23,654 nt of DNA from an uncultured Lachnospiraceae bacterium. GTDB taxonomy: Bacteria; Bacillota; Clostridia; Lachnospirales; Lachnospiraceae. A program made the position numbers and the translations under genes. This document shows, one piece after another, positions 8,308 to 16,797 of this stretch (position 1 is its first letter; each line of letters begins with the position of its first letter). The stretch covers positions 1-23,654 of the forward strand of contig CAJUIM010000049.1 of the NCBI GenBank assembly GCA_910586275.1, read 5' to 3'. The notes under the pieces were generated by a model. It saw only the letters and a list, made by a program, of their open reading frames with translations, searched no databases and was not told the DNA's origin.

Positions 8308-11001
8308 TTATTTCATCCGGTACTTTATGGCATATTCTCCGGAACCGGCATCTGCCGTCAGATAGTTCCCCGCCGGCGCAAACGTCAGGCCGTCTCCTTC
8401 CAAGACTTCTCCGCCTCTGTCCAGCCGGATCTCAGCCGTTGTATTTGCCGGAATCTTCACACGCAGCATCACTTCATTCCGCTCCTGTTCCCAGCGCACA
8501 TATTCCTCTCCGTAAACGGAGCGATAACTTCCTTCTGCCCAGGAAAGCCCTCCGCCCGGCCTGGGGTAAAAAATCCCATGCCGGAAACCGCCCGTTTTTT
8601 CGTCGCTTTCCAGCCCTGCCATTACCCGGTACATCCATTCTCCTATGGCTCCGTAGGCATAATGATTAAAGGAATTCATATCCGCACTCCACATTGTGCC
8701 GTCCGGCTTCAATCCGTCCCAATGCTCCCATATCGTAGTAGCTCCCATCTTCACCTGATACAGCCAAGAAGGAAAATCCTCTTTCAGCAGCAAATCATAA
8801 GCCTCCTTCACACAGCCGTTCTGGCTGAGTGCATGGCAGAAATACGGAGTCCCTACAAATCCGGTGACGAGATGGCCGTTCTCTTTTTCCAAAAGCCGTT
8901 TCAGCCCCTCCACCGTCCGGGAAATATACTTCCGGGGCGTCAGCTTAAAATACAGAGCCACAATATGCGCCGTCTGTGTCTGTGCCGTCAGATTGCCGTC
9001 ACCGTCAAAAAATGTCTGCTGGAATTTCCGCACAATCTTTTCATGAAGTTCCTCATATTCCGCCGCTTCCGGCTTCTCCAGAATACGCGCCATCTTCGCA
9101 AACAGCCCCGTGGAATACGCAAAATAAGCTGTGCATGTGAGATCATTAGGGGTGGCTCCGAAATAACTTCCTTCCTCCGCATCCAATGCCACCCAGTCGC
9201 CGAACTGCAGTTTATAATTCCATATATAATCCTGAGAATGCTCCTTCATAAAGGTAATCCAGCCCTTCATGCTCCCATATTGCCGTCTTAAAATTTCCTT
9301 GTCCCCGAACATAAGATACATGGTCCATGGCATAATCACCGCCACGTCCGCCCAAGCGGCCGCCGAATGAGGCCCCTGACTCAGAAGCCAGTTTCCGTCC
9401 GTGCGTCCTTCCTCAATATTCGGAACCACATGGGGCACTCCTCCCTCCGGTGTCTGATCCGCCTCCACATCCCGGAGCCACTTGCGGAAAAACGTATAAG
9501 TATTTGCCAGATAGCTGGCCGTCCTGCAGAAAATCTGCGCATCTCCCGTCCAGCCTAACCGTTCGTCACGCTGGGGGCAGTCCGTAGGCACATCCAGGAA
9601 GTTTCCTTTCATGCCCCACAGATAGTTGTGATGCAGCTGGTTCAGCAGCGGATTCGAACACACAATCCGGCCGGTGGCTCTCATTTCCGAATGGAGTGTG
9701 TATGCCGTAAAGTTCTCCTTTTTCAGTTCTCCCGGACAGGAAACTACAAGAGCATAGCGGAATCCCATATAAGTAAACCGGGGATGCCAAGTGACTGTCC
9801 CCTCCTTTGAAAAGATATATTTCATCGTCGCCTTGGCCGCCCGGAGGTTATCCAGATATACATTGCCTTGGCTGTCCAGAACTTCAAAACAGTGCAGTTC
9901 TATTACGTCCCCCGCCTTTCCGGAAGCAGTGACGGCAATCCTCCCCGCCATATTCTGTCCGAAATCCAATACCGTCTCCCCTTTGGGCGTACGGATGATT
10001 TCCAGGCAAGGCATCCTGTCCATGCACTTTACGCGCGCTCCGCCCTGCGCCCGGAGAACAGCCGTGTCAAAGGGCACTTTCACTGCATTTCTCCATACGC
10101 CTCCGGCCGTCTCTGTCCCCGGCTCCGCCCAGCCCGGCAGTTCCAATGATGCATCATAAGTCTCGCCGTCATAAATCTCCGAAAATATCACCGGAGAATC
10201 CGCCCCCAGCCAGTCTTCTCCGGTCAATGCCCACTCCTCGCTGCCGTCTTCGTAACGGAGCAGAAGCTGCATGGCAAAACCGGTGCGGTCGCCATAATTA
10301 TTCCTTGCTTTTGTAAGCCCCATCACCCCCTTATACCAGCCGGCCGCCAGCATCGCGCCGGCAGCATTAACTCCCTGACGCAGATAATCCGTCACTTCAT
10401 AAGTCTGGTATAAAAGATGCTTCCGGTAAGAGGTCCACCCCGGCGTCATCTCATCCTCCCCTACCTTCTTCCCGTTCAGGAAAAAGTTATAAAGCCCCAG
10501 TGCGGTGGTGCATGCATAAGCTTCCTTCAGTTCTTTTTTAACGGAAAACTGCCCGCGTACATAAGTGCCTTTCGAACATTCTTTATAAGAATCCTCCGTT
10601 TCCGCAGACAGGAACGGAGCCTTCCATTCCCCGTCCGTCATCAGTGCCGTCACAAACCATGCCGGCTCCGACACCGCCGACTCGGCAAAAGTCCCGTCAC
10701 CGTCCCTGCCGTCCTTTGCATCGGGGCGAATCCCCACGGCAGTGATTTCCGCACGCACATAATATTTCGTCAATGATTCCAAGTCTGCCGTAACACGGAC
10801 ATGGGCGGACTCCTCCGAAGATACGGTTCCGCTGTCAAATACCGGAGAGGCAAATTCCGGGTCCTTTGCCAGCAAAAGCCGGTAAGAAGTCTGTCTCACA
10901 CATCTGCCGTCGCTTTCCATTTCCCATCCAAACTGAGGACTTTCCGTGATTCCCACCGGATTTTCCTCGTAATCTATATAAACTCTGGCAATTTTAAGCA
11001 T
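8308..11001 (-). CDS. GH78 alpha-L-rhamnosidase
   Basis: Inverting alpha-L-rhamnosidase of 897 residues that would remove terminal L-rhamnose from glycans or glycosides. The N-terminal beta-sandwich modules (about 1-430) precede the (alpha/alpha)6 catalytic domain. VPTDCPQRDERLGWTGDAQ at 471-489 contains the family acid region (Asp479/Glu480), and TTIWEHWDG around Glu759 is the other catalytic segment. A short C-terminal beta domain closes the protein. The length is typical for the family and there is no signal peptide, so it acts in the cytoplasm on imported fragments. Its ATG overlaps the end of the BKACE gene by eight bases (ATGCTTAA), with GGAGG eight bases upstream, so the two are likely translationally coupled. 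Confidence 0.96.
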   Translation of the reverse strand: MLKIARVYIDYEENPVGITESPQFGWEMESDGRCVRQTSYRLLLAKDPEFASPVFDSGTVSSEESAHVRVTADLESLTKYYVRAEITAVGIRPDAKDGRDGDGTFAESAVSEPAWFVTALMTDGEWKAPFLSAETEDSYKECSKGTYVRGQFSVKKELKEAYACTTALGLYNFFLNGKKVGEDEMTPGWTSYRKHLLYQTYEVTDYLRQGVNAAGAMLAAGWYKGVMGLTKARNNYGDRTGFAMQLLLRYEDGSEEWALTGEDWLGADSPVIFSEIYDGETYDASLELPGWAEPGTETAGGVWRNAVKVPFDTAVLRAQGGARVKCMDRMPCLEIIRTPKGETVLDFGQNMAGRIAVTASGKAGDVIELHCFEVLDSQGNVYLDNLRAAKATMKYIFSKEGTVTWHPRFTYMGFRYALVVSCPGELKKENFTAYTLHSEMRATGRIVCSNPLLNQLHHNYLWGMKGNFLDVPTDCPQRDERLGWTGDAQIFCRTASYLANTYTFFRKWLRDVEADQTPEGGVPHVVPNIEEGRTDGNWLLSQGPHSAAAWADVAVIMPWTMYLMFGDKEILRRQYGSMKGWITFMKEHSQDYIWNYKLQFGDWVALDAEEGSYFGATPNDLTCTAYFAYSTGLFAKMARILEKPEAAEYEELHEKIVRKFQQTFFDGDGNLTAQTQTAHIVALYFKLTPRKYISRTVEGLKRLLEKENGHLVTGFVGTPYFCHALSQNGCVKEAYDLLLKEDFPSWLYQVKMGATTIWEHWDGLKPDGTMWSADMNSFNHYAYGAIGEWMYRVMAGLESDEKTGGFRHGIFYPRPGGGLSWAEGSYRSVYGEEYVRWEQERNEVMLRVKIPANTTAEIRLDRGGEVLEGDGLTFAPAGNYLTADAGSGEYAIKYRMK

Positions 11002-11812
11002 ATGTCATCCCTCCCCGTCCTTTTAAATGCAGAATCTCCCTTGCCTGTGCCGGACTGGCCGTTTCCAGCCCCATAGCATGAATCAATGCCGCCGTCTTTT
11101 CCACAATCTGATAATTATACTGTGCCGTAACCCCTTCCGACAGATACGCACTGTCCTCAAACCCTACACGGACAACCGTAGCCCCCATTGCTATGGCCAT
11201 GGCCAGAAATGTCCAGTTGTCACGCCCGAAATGGGTTACGCCCCACAGTGCGTCCCCGGGAACGAAAGAGCGGAATGCAGCCAGCATCTCCGGTGTCGGC
11301 TGCATACCGCCCTTATGGCCGAACACCAAGTTAAAAAGCATGGGATCCGCAAAGGGACGTTCTTTCCTGACCAGTTCCATGTTATGAAGCATGCCGATAT
11401 CGAACACTTCCGTCTCCGGCAGGATTCCCCGGCGGTATACCTCATCCGCACAGTAACGGATGTCTTCAAAGGAATTGATGTAAACATTTTCTCCTAAGTT
11501 GGTGCTTCCGCCGTTTAGCGATGCGCTCTCCACCTTCTCATAGGCCAAAGGATTGCACCGCTGCCTGATATCCATCTCCGATACGCCGCCGGTGGAGGCC
11601 TGCACGATTATGTCCGTGCGGGTCAGTATTTCCTCAAAGCAGGTGACCATATAGTCAATCCGGGGCGTCAGGCTGCCGTCCGGCTTTCTGCAGTGAAGAT
11701 GGCACATGGCGGCTCCTGCTTCTGCGCTTTTTGCCACATCTTGGGCAAGCTTGCCTGCATCTACCGGCGTGCCGGCCTGCACGGGCGCAAGTGATATGAT
11801 TACTTTTCTCAT
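10994..11812 (-). CDS. beta-keto acid cleavage enzyme (BKACE, DUF849)
   Basis: Zinc enzyme family that condenses a beta-keto acid with acetyl-CoA, giving acetoacetate and a new CoA ester; the founder is 3-keto-5-aminohexanoate cleavage enzyme (Kce). The protein has 272 residues. Metal ligands expected from Kce are visible: His38 and His40 in MCHLHCR and Glu219 in RVGFED. Arg215 lies four residues before Glu219, the same spacing as Arg226/Glu230 of Kce. QASTGG carries the conserved Ser. The true substrate is not known. Beside an acid-sugar kinase and glycosidases, a beta-keto acid from acid-sugar breakdown is plausible but inferred. AGAGG lies seven bases before the ATG. A structured repeat element ends about 32 bases upstream of the start. 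Confidence 0.9.
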   Translation of the reverse strand: MRKVIISLAPVQAGTPVDAGKLAQDVAKSAEAGAAMCHLHCRKPDGSLTPRIDYMVTCFEEILTRTDIIVQASTGGVSEMDIRQRCNPLAYEKVESASLNGGSTNLGENVYINSFEDIRYCADEVYRRGILPETEVFDIGMLHNMELVRKERPFADPMLFNLVFGHKGGMQPTPEMLAAFRSFVPGDALWGVTHFGRDNWTFLAMAIAMGATVVRVGFEDSAYLSEGVTAQYNYQIVEKTAALIHAMGLETASPAQAREILHLKGRGGMTYA

Positions 11813-11844
11813 AGTTCTTCCTCTCTTTTATTTGTAGGGGGGAC

Positions 11845-11998
11845 GCGCCGGATATTATGTAATTGCCCTAAGGACGCGCTTTCGCTCGGCTCCAAACGCA
11901 GCGGCACTAAGTTCGAAATCTGCCGGCGGCAGATTTATACCTCACTAAGTGCCGGTGTTTTCCGACGGTCCTTATGACAATTACATAATATCCGACGC
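11845..11998 (-). repeat. structured inverted-repeat element A (conserved core, 31-bp arms)
   Basis: Left arm 11845-11875 and right arm 11968-11998 pair over 31 bases with three mismatches (arm core GGATATTATGTAATTG). Inside, CGGCACT pairs with AGTGCCG, TCGG with CCGA and AAAC with GTTT. A 9-bp hairpin with loop GGC occupies 11916-11936. The core (11872-11971) closely resembles that of element B at 17522-17605, while the arms are unrelated. It fills the BKACE 5' leader. The remainder of this 409-base gap holds the short repeats listed separately. The strand is assigned from G-U evidence and is tentative. Confidence 0.75.
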
Positions 11999-12042
11999 TG
12001 GGTGTTGGTAGAATTTTCTTTGTTGTTTTGTTTGGTTCTCCT

Positions 12043-12067
12043 AGAGCGTATTTGAAAATTGCTTTCC
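12043..12067 (+). repeat. fragment resembling the 2464-2526 hairpin repeat
   Basis: AGAGCGTATTTGAAAATTGC and the bases after it match the left arm of the permease-gap hairpin (from 2468) at about 20 of 24 positions. Here the matching right arm is missing. The following 90 bases include a small hairpin, TCACC/GGGTGA (12093-12108), and paired GCGC-rich segments, but no gene. It may be a decayed copy of a dispersed palindromic repeat. Confidence 0.4.
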
Positions 12068-12166
12068 GGCATCTGCACTACGGTGTGTCGTTTCACCGCG
12101 TTGGGTGATATTTGCGCCTGATTTAGGTTGCGCAGCTTGCTATGCGCCCTTTCTTTGGCACAATTT

Positions 12167-12223
12167 ATTGGCTTTCTTTTATTGGCTTTTTTTATCGGCT
12201 TTCTTTTATTGGCTTTCTATTTT
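12167..12223. repeat. 14-bp tandem repeat, four copies
   Basis: Four units of about 14 bases, ATTGGCTTTCTTTT with minor changes, start at 12167, 12181, 12194 and 12208. They run up to and just into the stop codon of the kinase fusion gene. On the minus strand they read AAAAGAAAGCCAAT and form the immediate 3' flank of that gene. No terminator is visible here. Confidence 0.7.
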
Positions 12224-15200
12224 ATGGTATAAGTTCTTCCACGATTTGGCGGAGGGTTTCTTTTTCGCCTACGTTGCCGGGGAAGATAATGTAGGGCATG
12301 CCTGGGAATTTGCTTTCTTTTCCGGTGCGCCATACCGGGATGCCTTTTCGTATCTGTCCCATGACAGTGGCTTTTTTTACGCCCAGCGCTTTTGTGCCTA
12401 CGTCGGAGGATGTAATGCCTCCTTTGGCAATCAGGAAGGCGGGCTTTGTGCGTAGCCGGCTGATTACGCTGGTTACCGCATCGGAAATGTCCACGGAGGT
12501 CTGTAAGATTCGTTCCGGGTCTTCCGTGTCGGGAACCAGTAGTTTCCTGCTGGTATAGACTACGGCTGTCTTTCCTTCTTTCACTGCGTTCTCCGCGGCG
12601 GCGGCTACACGTTCGGCCTCTTTTTCTAAGCCGCCCGGCACGGAGCATGTGTTTACGTTAAATTCAAGGAACACCAAGTCTGCCTTTGACTGCATTAGCC
12701 ATTCCAGCTGGGCGGTTGTCTTCCGTACATGGGAGCCGGCCAGTACGATGCCGCCGTTTCCCGGCCGGTCTGATCTGTCTTTGTTTTCTTCCGCTTCGAC
12801 GCAGGACTGATCCGGCATGTTCAGGATTTCTTCCCTTCCCAGCAGCGGACGGTCCGTCACGCCTGCCATTGCTTTGGGAAATGCCGCTGCCGTACGCGCC
12901 AGATAGCGTTTTCCCGCAAGCACTGCTTCCTTATAAGCTTCACAGAATACGGCCAGTTCTTTGTAGGAAGTGGCGTTTACAATTATTTTGGCAAAATTTT
13001 CGGCCGACATTAATTTGCGGTATATGTCCTCTCTTCTGTTTTCCCTCAGTTCTTCCAAATCAATGCAGATGCAGTCTTCCTTTTTATATGCACCTTCCGT
13101 TTTCTCTTCTATATATTCCGTTAAGTCGGACGCATGATACCCGAAAGTCTTGTCTTTTGCAAATTCTGTCATCCCCACGGGAACCAGCATATTTCCGTCT
13201 TTGGCATAATGAACGTTTTCCATTGTGAGCCGGCCGCCTTCCGGGAAGAAGGGGCAGATTATTTCACCGTCTATCTGTTTTCCGGTCTCCTGCTCTAATT
13301 CTTTCCGCAAAGTTTCCGTTTCCAGCGGATAGTGTCCCCGGAGCGTGGAATCTCCCCTTGAAACAAGCATGAACTCTTTTCCGGTTTCTTTGGATATGCG
13401 GCATACCCGCCGGGCAATTTCCCGGTGAACCTTCTCCGTTTTCTCTCCGGAAAAGCTGCGGGAATTGGTTAGGATGAAAAACATATTGCCCTCTTCCAAA
13501 AAACCCTTCCGGATAGAATCTTCTTCCCAGTCCGTATAGACCGATATATCATGTACCGTCTGCACGCCGGTAGGGTCGTCGTCCAAGACAATGATTTTGC
13601 ATGGGAATTGCACTCCCTTTATTCCTGTCCTTTCTCCTGCCTTTTCATGCCCTGCTCCCCACGGCCCGTATGCTACCGGGAACCAGACACGCATTTCCCC
13701 GAATTCCCGGTTATCCCATGCGTAGTACGGAATGAAACGTACTTTTTCTTTCGCCATGCCGCAATAAGCAAGGGGCTGGTACAGCGCATTCCTGTCATAC
13801 CCTTCCCGATTCATGCAATATGCCTCTGTTTCCAGTGCCGTCACCGTCCGGCCGCCGATTTCAAATGCTGCCTGCCGAAACTCTGCATCCAAATCCAGAT
13901 ATAGATCGTCCAGCGTTTCCGCTTCCGTGTCCACGCTTTCGCAGCAGTACACCAACGGCCCCCTCTCCACCGCGGCCTGCCCGCATGTTTCCTCCACCAT
14001 TGTATGCGCCGTGGTATAACGCACCTTCATATCCAGTTCCAGAAGAATGTCCGCGTGCCCGGGTTCTCTGACTTCCACGGTACGGTAAGTGCCCGCCTCT
14101 GCCCTGCCTAAAGCATGCCGCTCTCCGTTTATGCGGATTTCTCCGCTTTCCGCCCAACCGGGAATGCGCAGGTTCAGCAGAAACCCTTTTTCGGATTTCA
14201 CATTTTCGCAAGTAAACCGTATTTTCCCGTCAAACGGATAGTCCGTTTCCTGCACCAACGTAAATTCCGCCCCGTTTTCTAAACGGATCTTTGCCCGGTT
14301 GGCACCATACATGCCCAGCCATACGGTATCCGCCGACACCGTATAAGCATATTCGCCGGACTGAGCCACGGTACGCGCCAAATTCGGCGGGCAGCAGTAA
14401 CTCAGTATATACTCACTCCTTGTCAGCGGCCATACAAGCTTATAGTCCAATTCCTTTGTCCTACGCAGCATATTCTCATAAAAAAACCGCTTTCCGTCCA
14501 TGCTGAGAGCCGCAAGATTGGTATTCAGCATCATTCTCTCTATCATATCAAAGTACTCTGCCTCCGGCTCCAGCTGGAACATACGGTAAGCCCAGAACAC
14601 ACCCCCCAGAGAAGCACAGGTTTCGTTATAAGCCGTAATGTTGGGCAGCTGGTATTCATAGCCATAAGCCTGATGGATTTTCTGATCGGTGAAAAAATTA
14701 CCATATGGGGAAACTCCGTTATACAAGGCACCGCAGCCTCCGGTAATGTATATTTTCTTTTCCGTCAGGCTGCGCCAGACCTTATGCAGCACCTCTCTGT
14801 AATCCTCCTCCGTTTCCTCCAAACACAGGTCGGCCACTCCCGCATACAAGTAGTTTGCCCGGACGGCATGCCCCAGAATCCGGTCATGCTCCTTTAAGGG
14901 AATCCGGTCCTGATTGTCATCCAGCCCATTCTTCACGCTGTCCCGCAGCCCAATGGCCTGCTTCGCCAAAGCCAAATAACGTTCTTCCCCCGTTGTCCGG
15001 TACATTTCCACCAGCCCCATATAATGGGAAGGGCAAACAGCCGTCTGCACCTCTCCGGACAACATGGCTTCTTCATACAGATGCTCCAGATAATCTGCGG
15101 TCTTTACCGCAACCGCCATAAAACTGTCTTTCCCGGTAATCCTTTTATGAAGGCAGGCCGCCGTGAACATATGGCCGAAATTATACACCTCAAAATCATT

Positions 15201-15620
15201 GATATCCCCCATGCGGGCCGTTCCGTTCCCCTGCCTCTCACCTATAATCTGCTTGGTGGAAAGATAGCCGTCGGGCTGCTGCGCCCTTGCAATCAGATCC
15301 ACATATCCGTCAATCCTCTCCGCCAGTTCTTGGTTCCCTGTCTTCGCCGCAGCATAAATTGCCGCCTCCATCCATTTATAAAAATCCCCGTCCCCAAATA
15401 CCGTCCCGTCAAATTCTCCTTCTGACTCCCCCGCACAAATCCTGAAATTCTCCACCACATGGCTGATATCCTTACTCTCAAACATATGCTGCAGCTGCGG
15501 CACAGTCTCCCGGGCACAAGTATCGGACCGTTCCTTCCAAAGCCCGCCGGTCCACTCCACGTCCAGCCCGTCCACCGGGTGAACCTTTGCATTTACAGAT
15601 TTCCTTGTATCTGTCAACAT
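12222..15620 (-). CDS. GH127 glycosidase fused to four-carbon acid sugar kinase (DUF1537)
   Basis: One uninterrupted frame of 1132 residues holds two complete proteins. Residues 1 to about 648 are a GH127 (DUF1680) glycosidase, a family of zinc/cysteine retaining beta-L-arabinofuranosidases. Zinc and nucleophile residues are visible: Glu333 and Cys335 in YNETCAS, and Cys409-Cys410 in SYCCPPN. At the acid/base position (16 residues before Glu333) Gln317 replaces the usual Glu. A linker of about 22 residues follows, then from about 671 a DUF1537 kinase: N-terminal VLDDDPTGVQT (678-688), VSRGDSTLRGHYP, and a C-terminal nucleotide-binding domain with AGSHVRKTT and KGGITSSDVG. Such kinases phosphorylate threonate, erythronate or 3-oxo-tetronate. 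GGAGG lies eight bases before the ATG. No signal peptide, so cytoplasmic. A real fusion is the simplest reading, but internal start at GTG 13613 could also release the kinase alone. Confidence 0.9.
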   Translation of the reverse strand: MLTDTRKSVNAKVHPVDGLDVEWTGGLWKERSDTCARETVPQLQHMFESKDISHVVENFRICAGESEGEFDGTVFGDGDFYKWMEAAIYAAAKTGNQELAERIDGYVDLIARAQQPDGYLSTKQIIGERQGNGTARMGDINDFEVYNFGHMFTAACLHKRITGKDSFMAVAVKTADYLEHLYEEAMLSGEVQTAVCPSHYMGLVEMYRTTGEERYLALAKQAIGLRDSVKNGLDDNQDRIPLKEHDRILGHAVRANYLYAGVADLCLEETEEDYREVLHKVWRSLTEKKIYITGGCGALYNGVSPYGNFFTDQKIHQAYGYEYQLPNITAYNETCASLGGVFWAYRMFQLEPEAEYFDMIERMMLNTNLAALSMDGKRFFYENMLRRTKELDYKLVWPLTRSEYILSYCCPPNLARTVAQSGEYAYTVSADTVWLGMYGANRAKIRLENGAEFTLVQETDYPFDGKIRFTCENVKSEKGFLLNLRIPGWAESGEIRINGERHALGRAEAGTYRTVEVREPGHADILLELDMKVRYTTAHTMVEETCGQAAVERGPLVYCCESVDTEAETLDDLYLDLDAEFRQAAFEIGGRTVTALETEAYCMNREGYDRNALYQPLAYCGMAKEKVRFIPYYAWDNREFGEMRVWFPVAYGPWGAGHEKAGERTGIKGVQFPCKIIVLDDDPTGVQTVHDISVYTDWEEDSIRKGFLEEGNMFFILTNSRSFSGEKTEKVHREIARRVCRISKETGKEFMLVSRGDSTLRGHYPLETETLRKELEQETGKQIDGEIICPFFPEGGRLTMENVHYAKDGNMLVPVGMTEFAKDKTFGYHASDLTEYIEEKTEGAYKKEDCICIDLEELRENRREDIYRKLMSAENFAKIIVNATSYKELAVFCEAYKEAVLAGKRYLARTAAAFPKAMAGVTDRPLLGREEILNMPDQSCVEAEENKDRSDRPGNGGIVLAGSHVRKTTAQLEWLMQSKADLVFLEFNVNTCSVPGGLEKEAERVAAAAENAVKEGKTAVVYTSRKLLVPDTEDPERILQTSVDISDAVTSVISRLRTKPAFLIAKGGITSSDVGTKALGVKKATVMGQIRKGIPVWRTGKESKFPGMPYIIFPGNVGEKETLRQIVEELIP
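13611..13635 (-). promoter_or_regulatory. possible internal start (GTG) for the kinase half
   Basis: On the minus strand an in-frame GTG at 13613-13611 (Val670) begins VQFPCKIIVLDDD, a natural N terminus for a stand-alone DUF1537 kinase. It is preceded by AGGAATAAAGGGA, giving an AGGA site nine bases away. The signal could allow separate kinase synthesis or be a relic of formerly separate genes. Confidence 0.35.
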
Positions 15621-15692
15621 TCTGATTTCCTCCTTCTTTCAGCTAAACGCCCTCTCCTGCCGCCGAGCAATAACCGTCCCTTCCGTTCCCCC

Positions 15693-15735
15693 ATATCATT
15701 GACTTAAGCCGCCGCCATTTCAGGAATGATGATTT
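15693..15735 (+). repeat. solo arm of element-B type repeat
   Basis: ATATCATTGACTTAAGCCGC followed by a short variable stretch and TCAGGAATGAT matches the left arm of element B (17473-17515) at about 34 of 42 positions with a 1-base gap. No opposite arm is found nearby. It lies in the 121-base gap between the LacI stop and the start of the GH127-kinase gene, where no convincing promoter or terminator is visible. Confidence 0.6.
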
Positions 15736-15741
15736 GCATGT

Positions 15742-16761
15742 TTAAATCCTGCGCACGCTTCCCCGGACGGCAAGGCTGGTACATACCTCTATTTTCAGAA
15801 TGCCCTCCACCGGTTCTCTGATCTTATCAATCAGTGTATTTGCCGCGACCACGCCCATCTTATGTTTCGGTATCTGAACGGATGTAAGAGGCGGGTCCAG
15901 CATCTCAAGAAATGCAATATTATCAAACCCTGCTATGGAAATATCTTCCGGAATACGGTATCCCAGATCCCGGAATACCTTCACCGCACAGATTGCGATA
16001 ATGTCATTGTCCGCAAAAAAGGCGGTTGGCATCGGATCCATGGCAGAAAGTTCCCGTTTCAGCAGCCGGTAAATATCCTCTCCGTCCTCCGTACGGATAT
16101 TCACAATCCGCCCTTCCGCCCAAGCCAATCCGAAACCGTCCATTGCCCGCCGGAATCCGTAATAACGCTCGGCAAAATTATTGGCATTATCCGCAATATG
16201 AAGATATCCTATATCCCTATGCCCCATTTCCGCAAAGTACTTTACAACCTCCCCCACACCCTGCTCATTATTAATCGTAATACAGTCAAATTTCATACTG
16301 CTCACATAATTATCCACAATCACAACCGGCACCGGAACCCGTACGAATGCATCCAGCTGCTCCTCCTGCATCTCCGTCGCCAATATCAAGACCCCCTCCG
16401 CCTGTTCCCTGTCAATAGCTGCCGCAGCCTCCGCGGCACTCTCCTTATCCACATAAGTCACCAGCAGATTATACCCTCTAGCCTTAATCTGACTCTCCAC
16501 GCCTTCGATAATCTCCGAAAAAATCTGTGAAAAATACGGACTGTTATCCTGCGCCGCATTACGCCTGCGGTACACAATAAAAATAATATTCTTCTTCACG
16601 CTTTCCTCTTCCAGAAGATCCCCATACCCCAACTCCTTCAGCGCATCACGCACCCTGCTACGGGTCGCCTCACTGATCCCGGGCCTGTTATTCAGCACCA
16701 ATGATACCGTGGAAGGCGATAAATTCAGCATCGCTGCCAAATCTTTAACTTTTACGGCCAT
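15742..16761 (-). CDS. LacI-family transcriptional regulator
   Basis: DNA-binding repressor of 339 residues. The N-terminal helix-turn-helix and hinge are clear (VKDLAAMLNLSPSTVSLVLN, then the GISEATRSRVRDALKELGY segment), followed by a periplasmic-binding-protein-like sugar-sensing core (about 60-335) with GFDNIAFLEMLDPPLTSV typical of the family. It is read toward the GH127-kinase gene 121 bases downstream with no visible terminator, so it probably controls and is co-transcribed with it. Two good promoters lie upstream, and it may repress itself. The effector is unknown, likely a sugar or acid sugar released by the neighbouring enzymes. GGGAG sits four bases before the ATG, a little close. 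Confidence 0.94.
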   Translation of the reverse strand: MAVKVKDLAAMLNLSPSTVSLVLNNRPGISEATRSRVRDALKELGYGDLLEEESVKKNIIFIVYRRRNAAQDNSPYFSQIFSEIIEGVESQIKARGYNLLVTYVDKESAAEAAAAIDREQAEGVLILATEMQEEQLDAFVRVPVPVVIVDNYVSSMKFDCITINNEQGVGEVVKYFAEMGHRDIGYLHIADNANNFAERYYGFRRAMDGFGLAWAEGRIVNIRTEDGEDIYRLLKRELSAMDPMPTAFFADNDIIAICAVKVFRDLGYRIPEDISIAGFDNIAFLEMLDPPLTSVQIPKHKMGVVAANTLIDKIREPVEGILKIEVCTSLAVRGSVRRI

Positions 16762-16797
16762 AATTCTCCCATCCCATCTCTTCAGATTTAATATTTC

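Noticed and set aside
11813..12221. Known riboswitch or tRNA in the 409-base leader of the BKACE gene
   Set aside because: No familiar riboswitch or tRNA motifs were recognised; only the inverted-repeat element and short repeats are visible.
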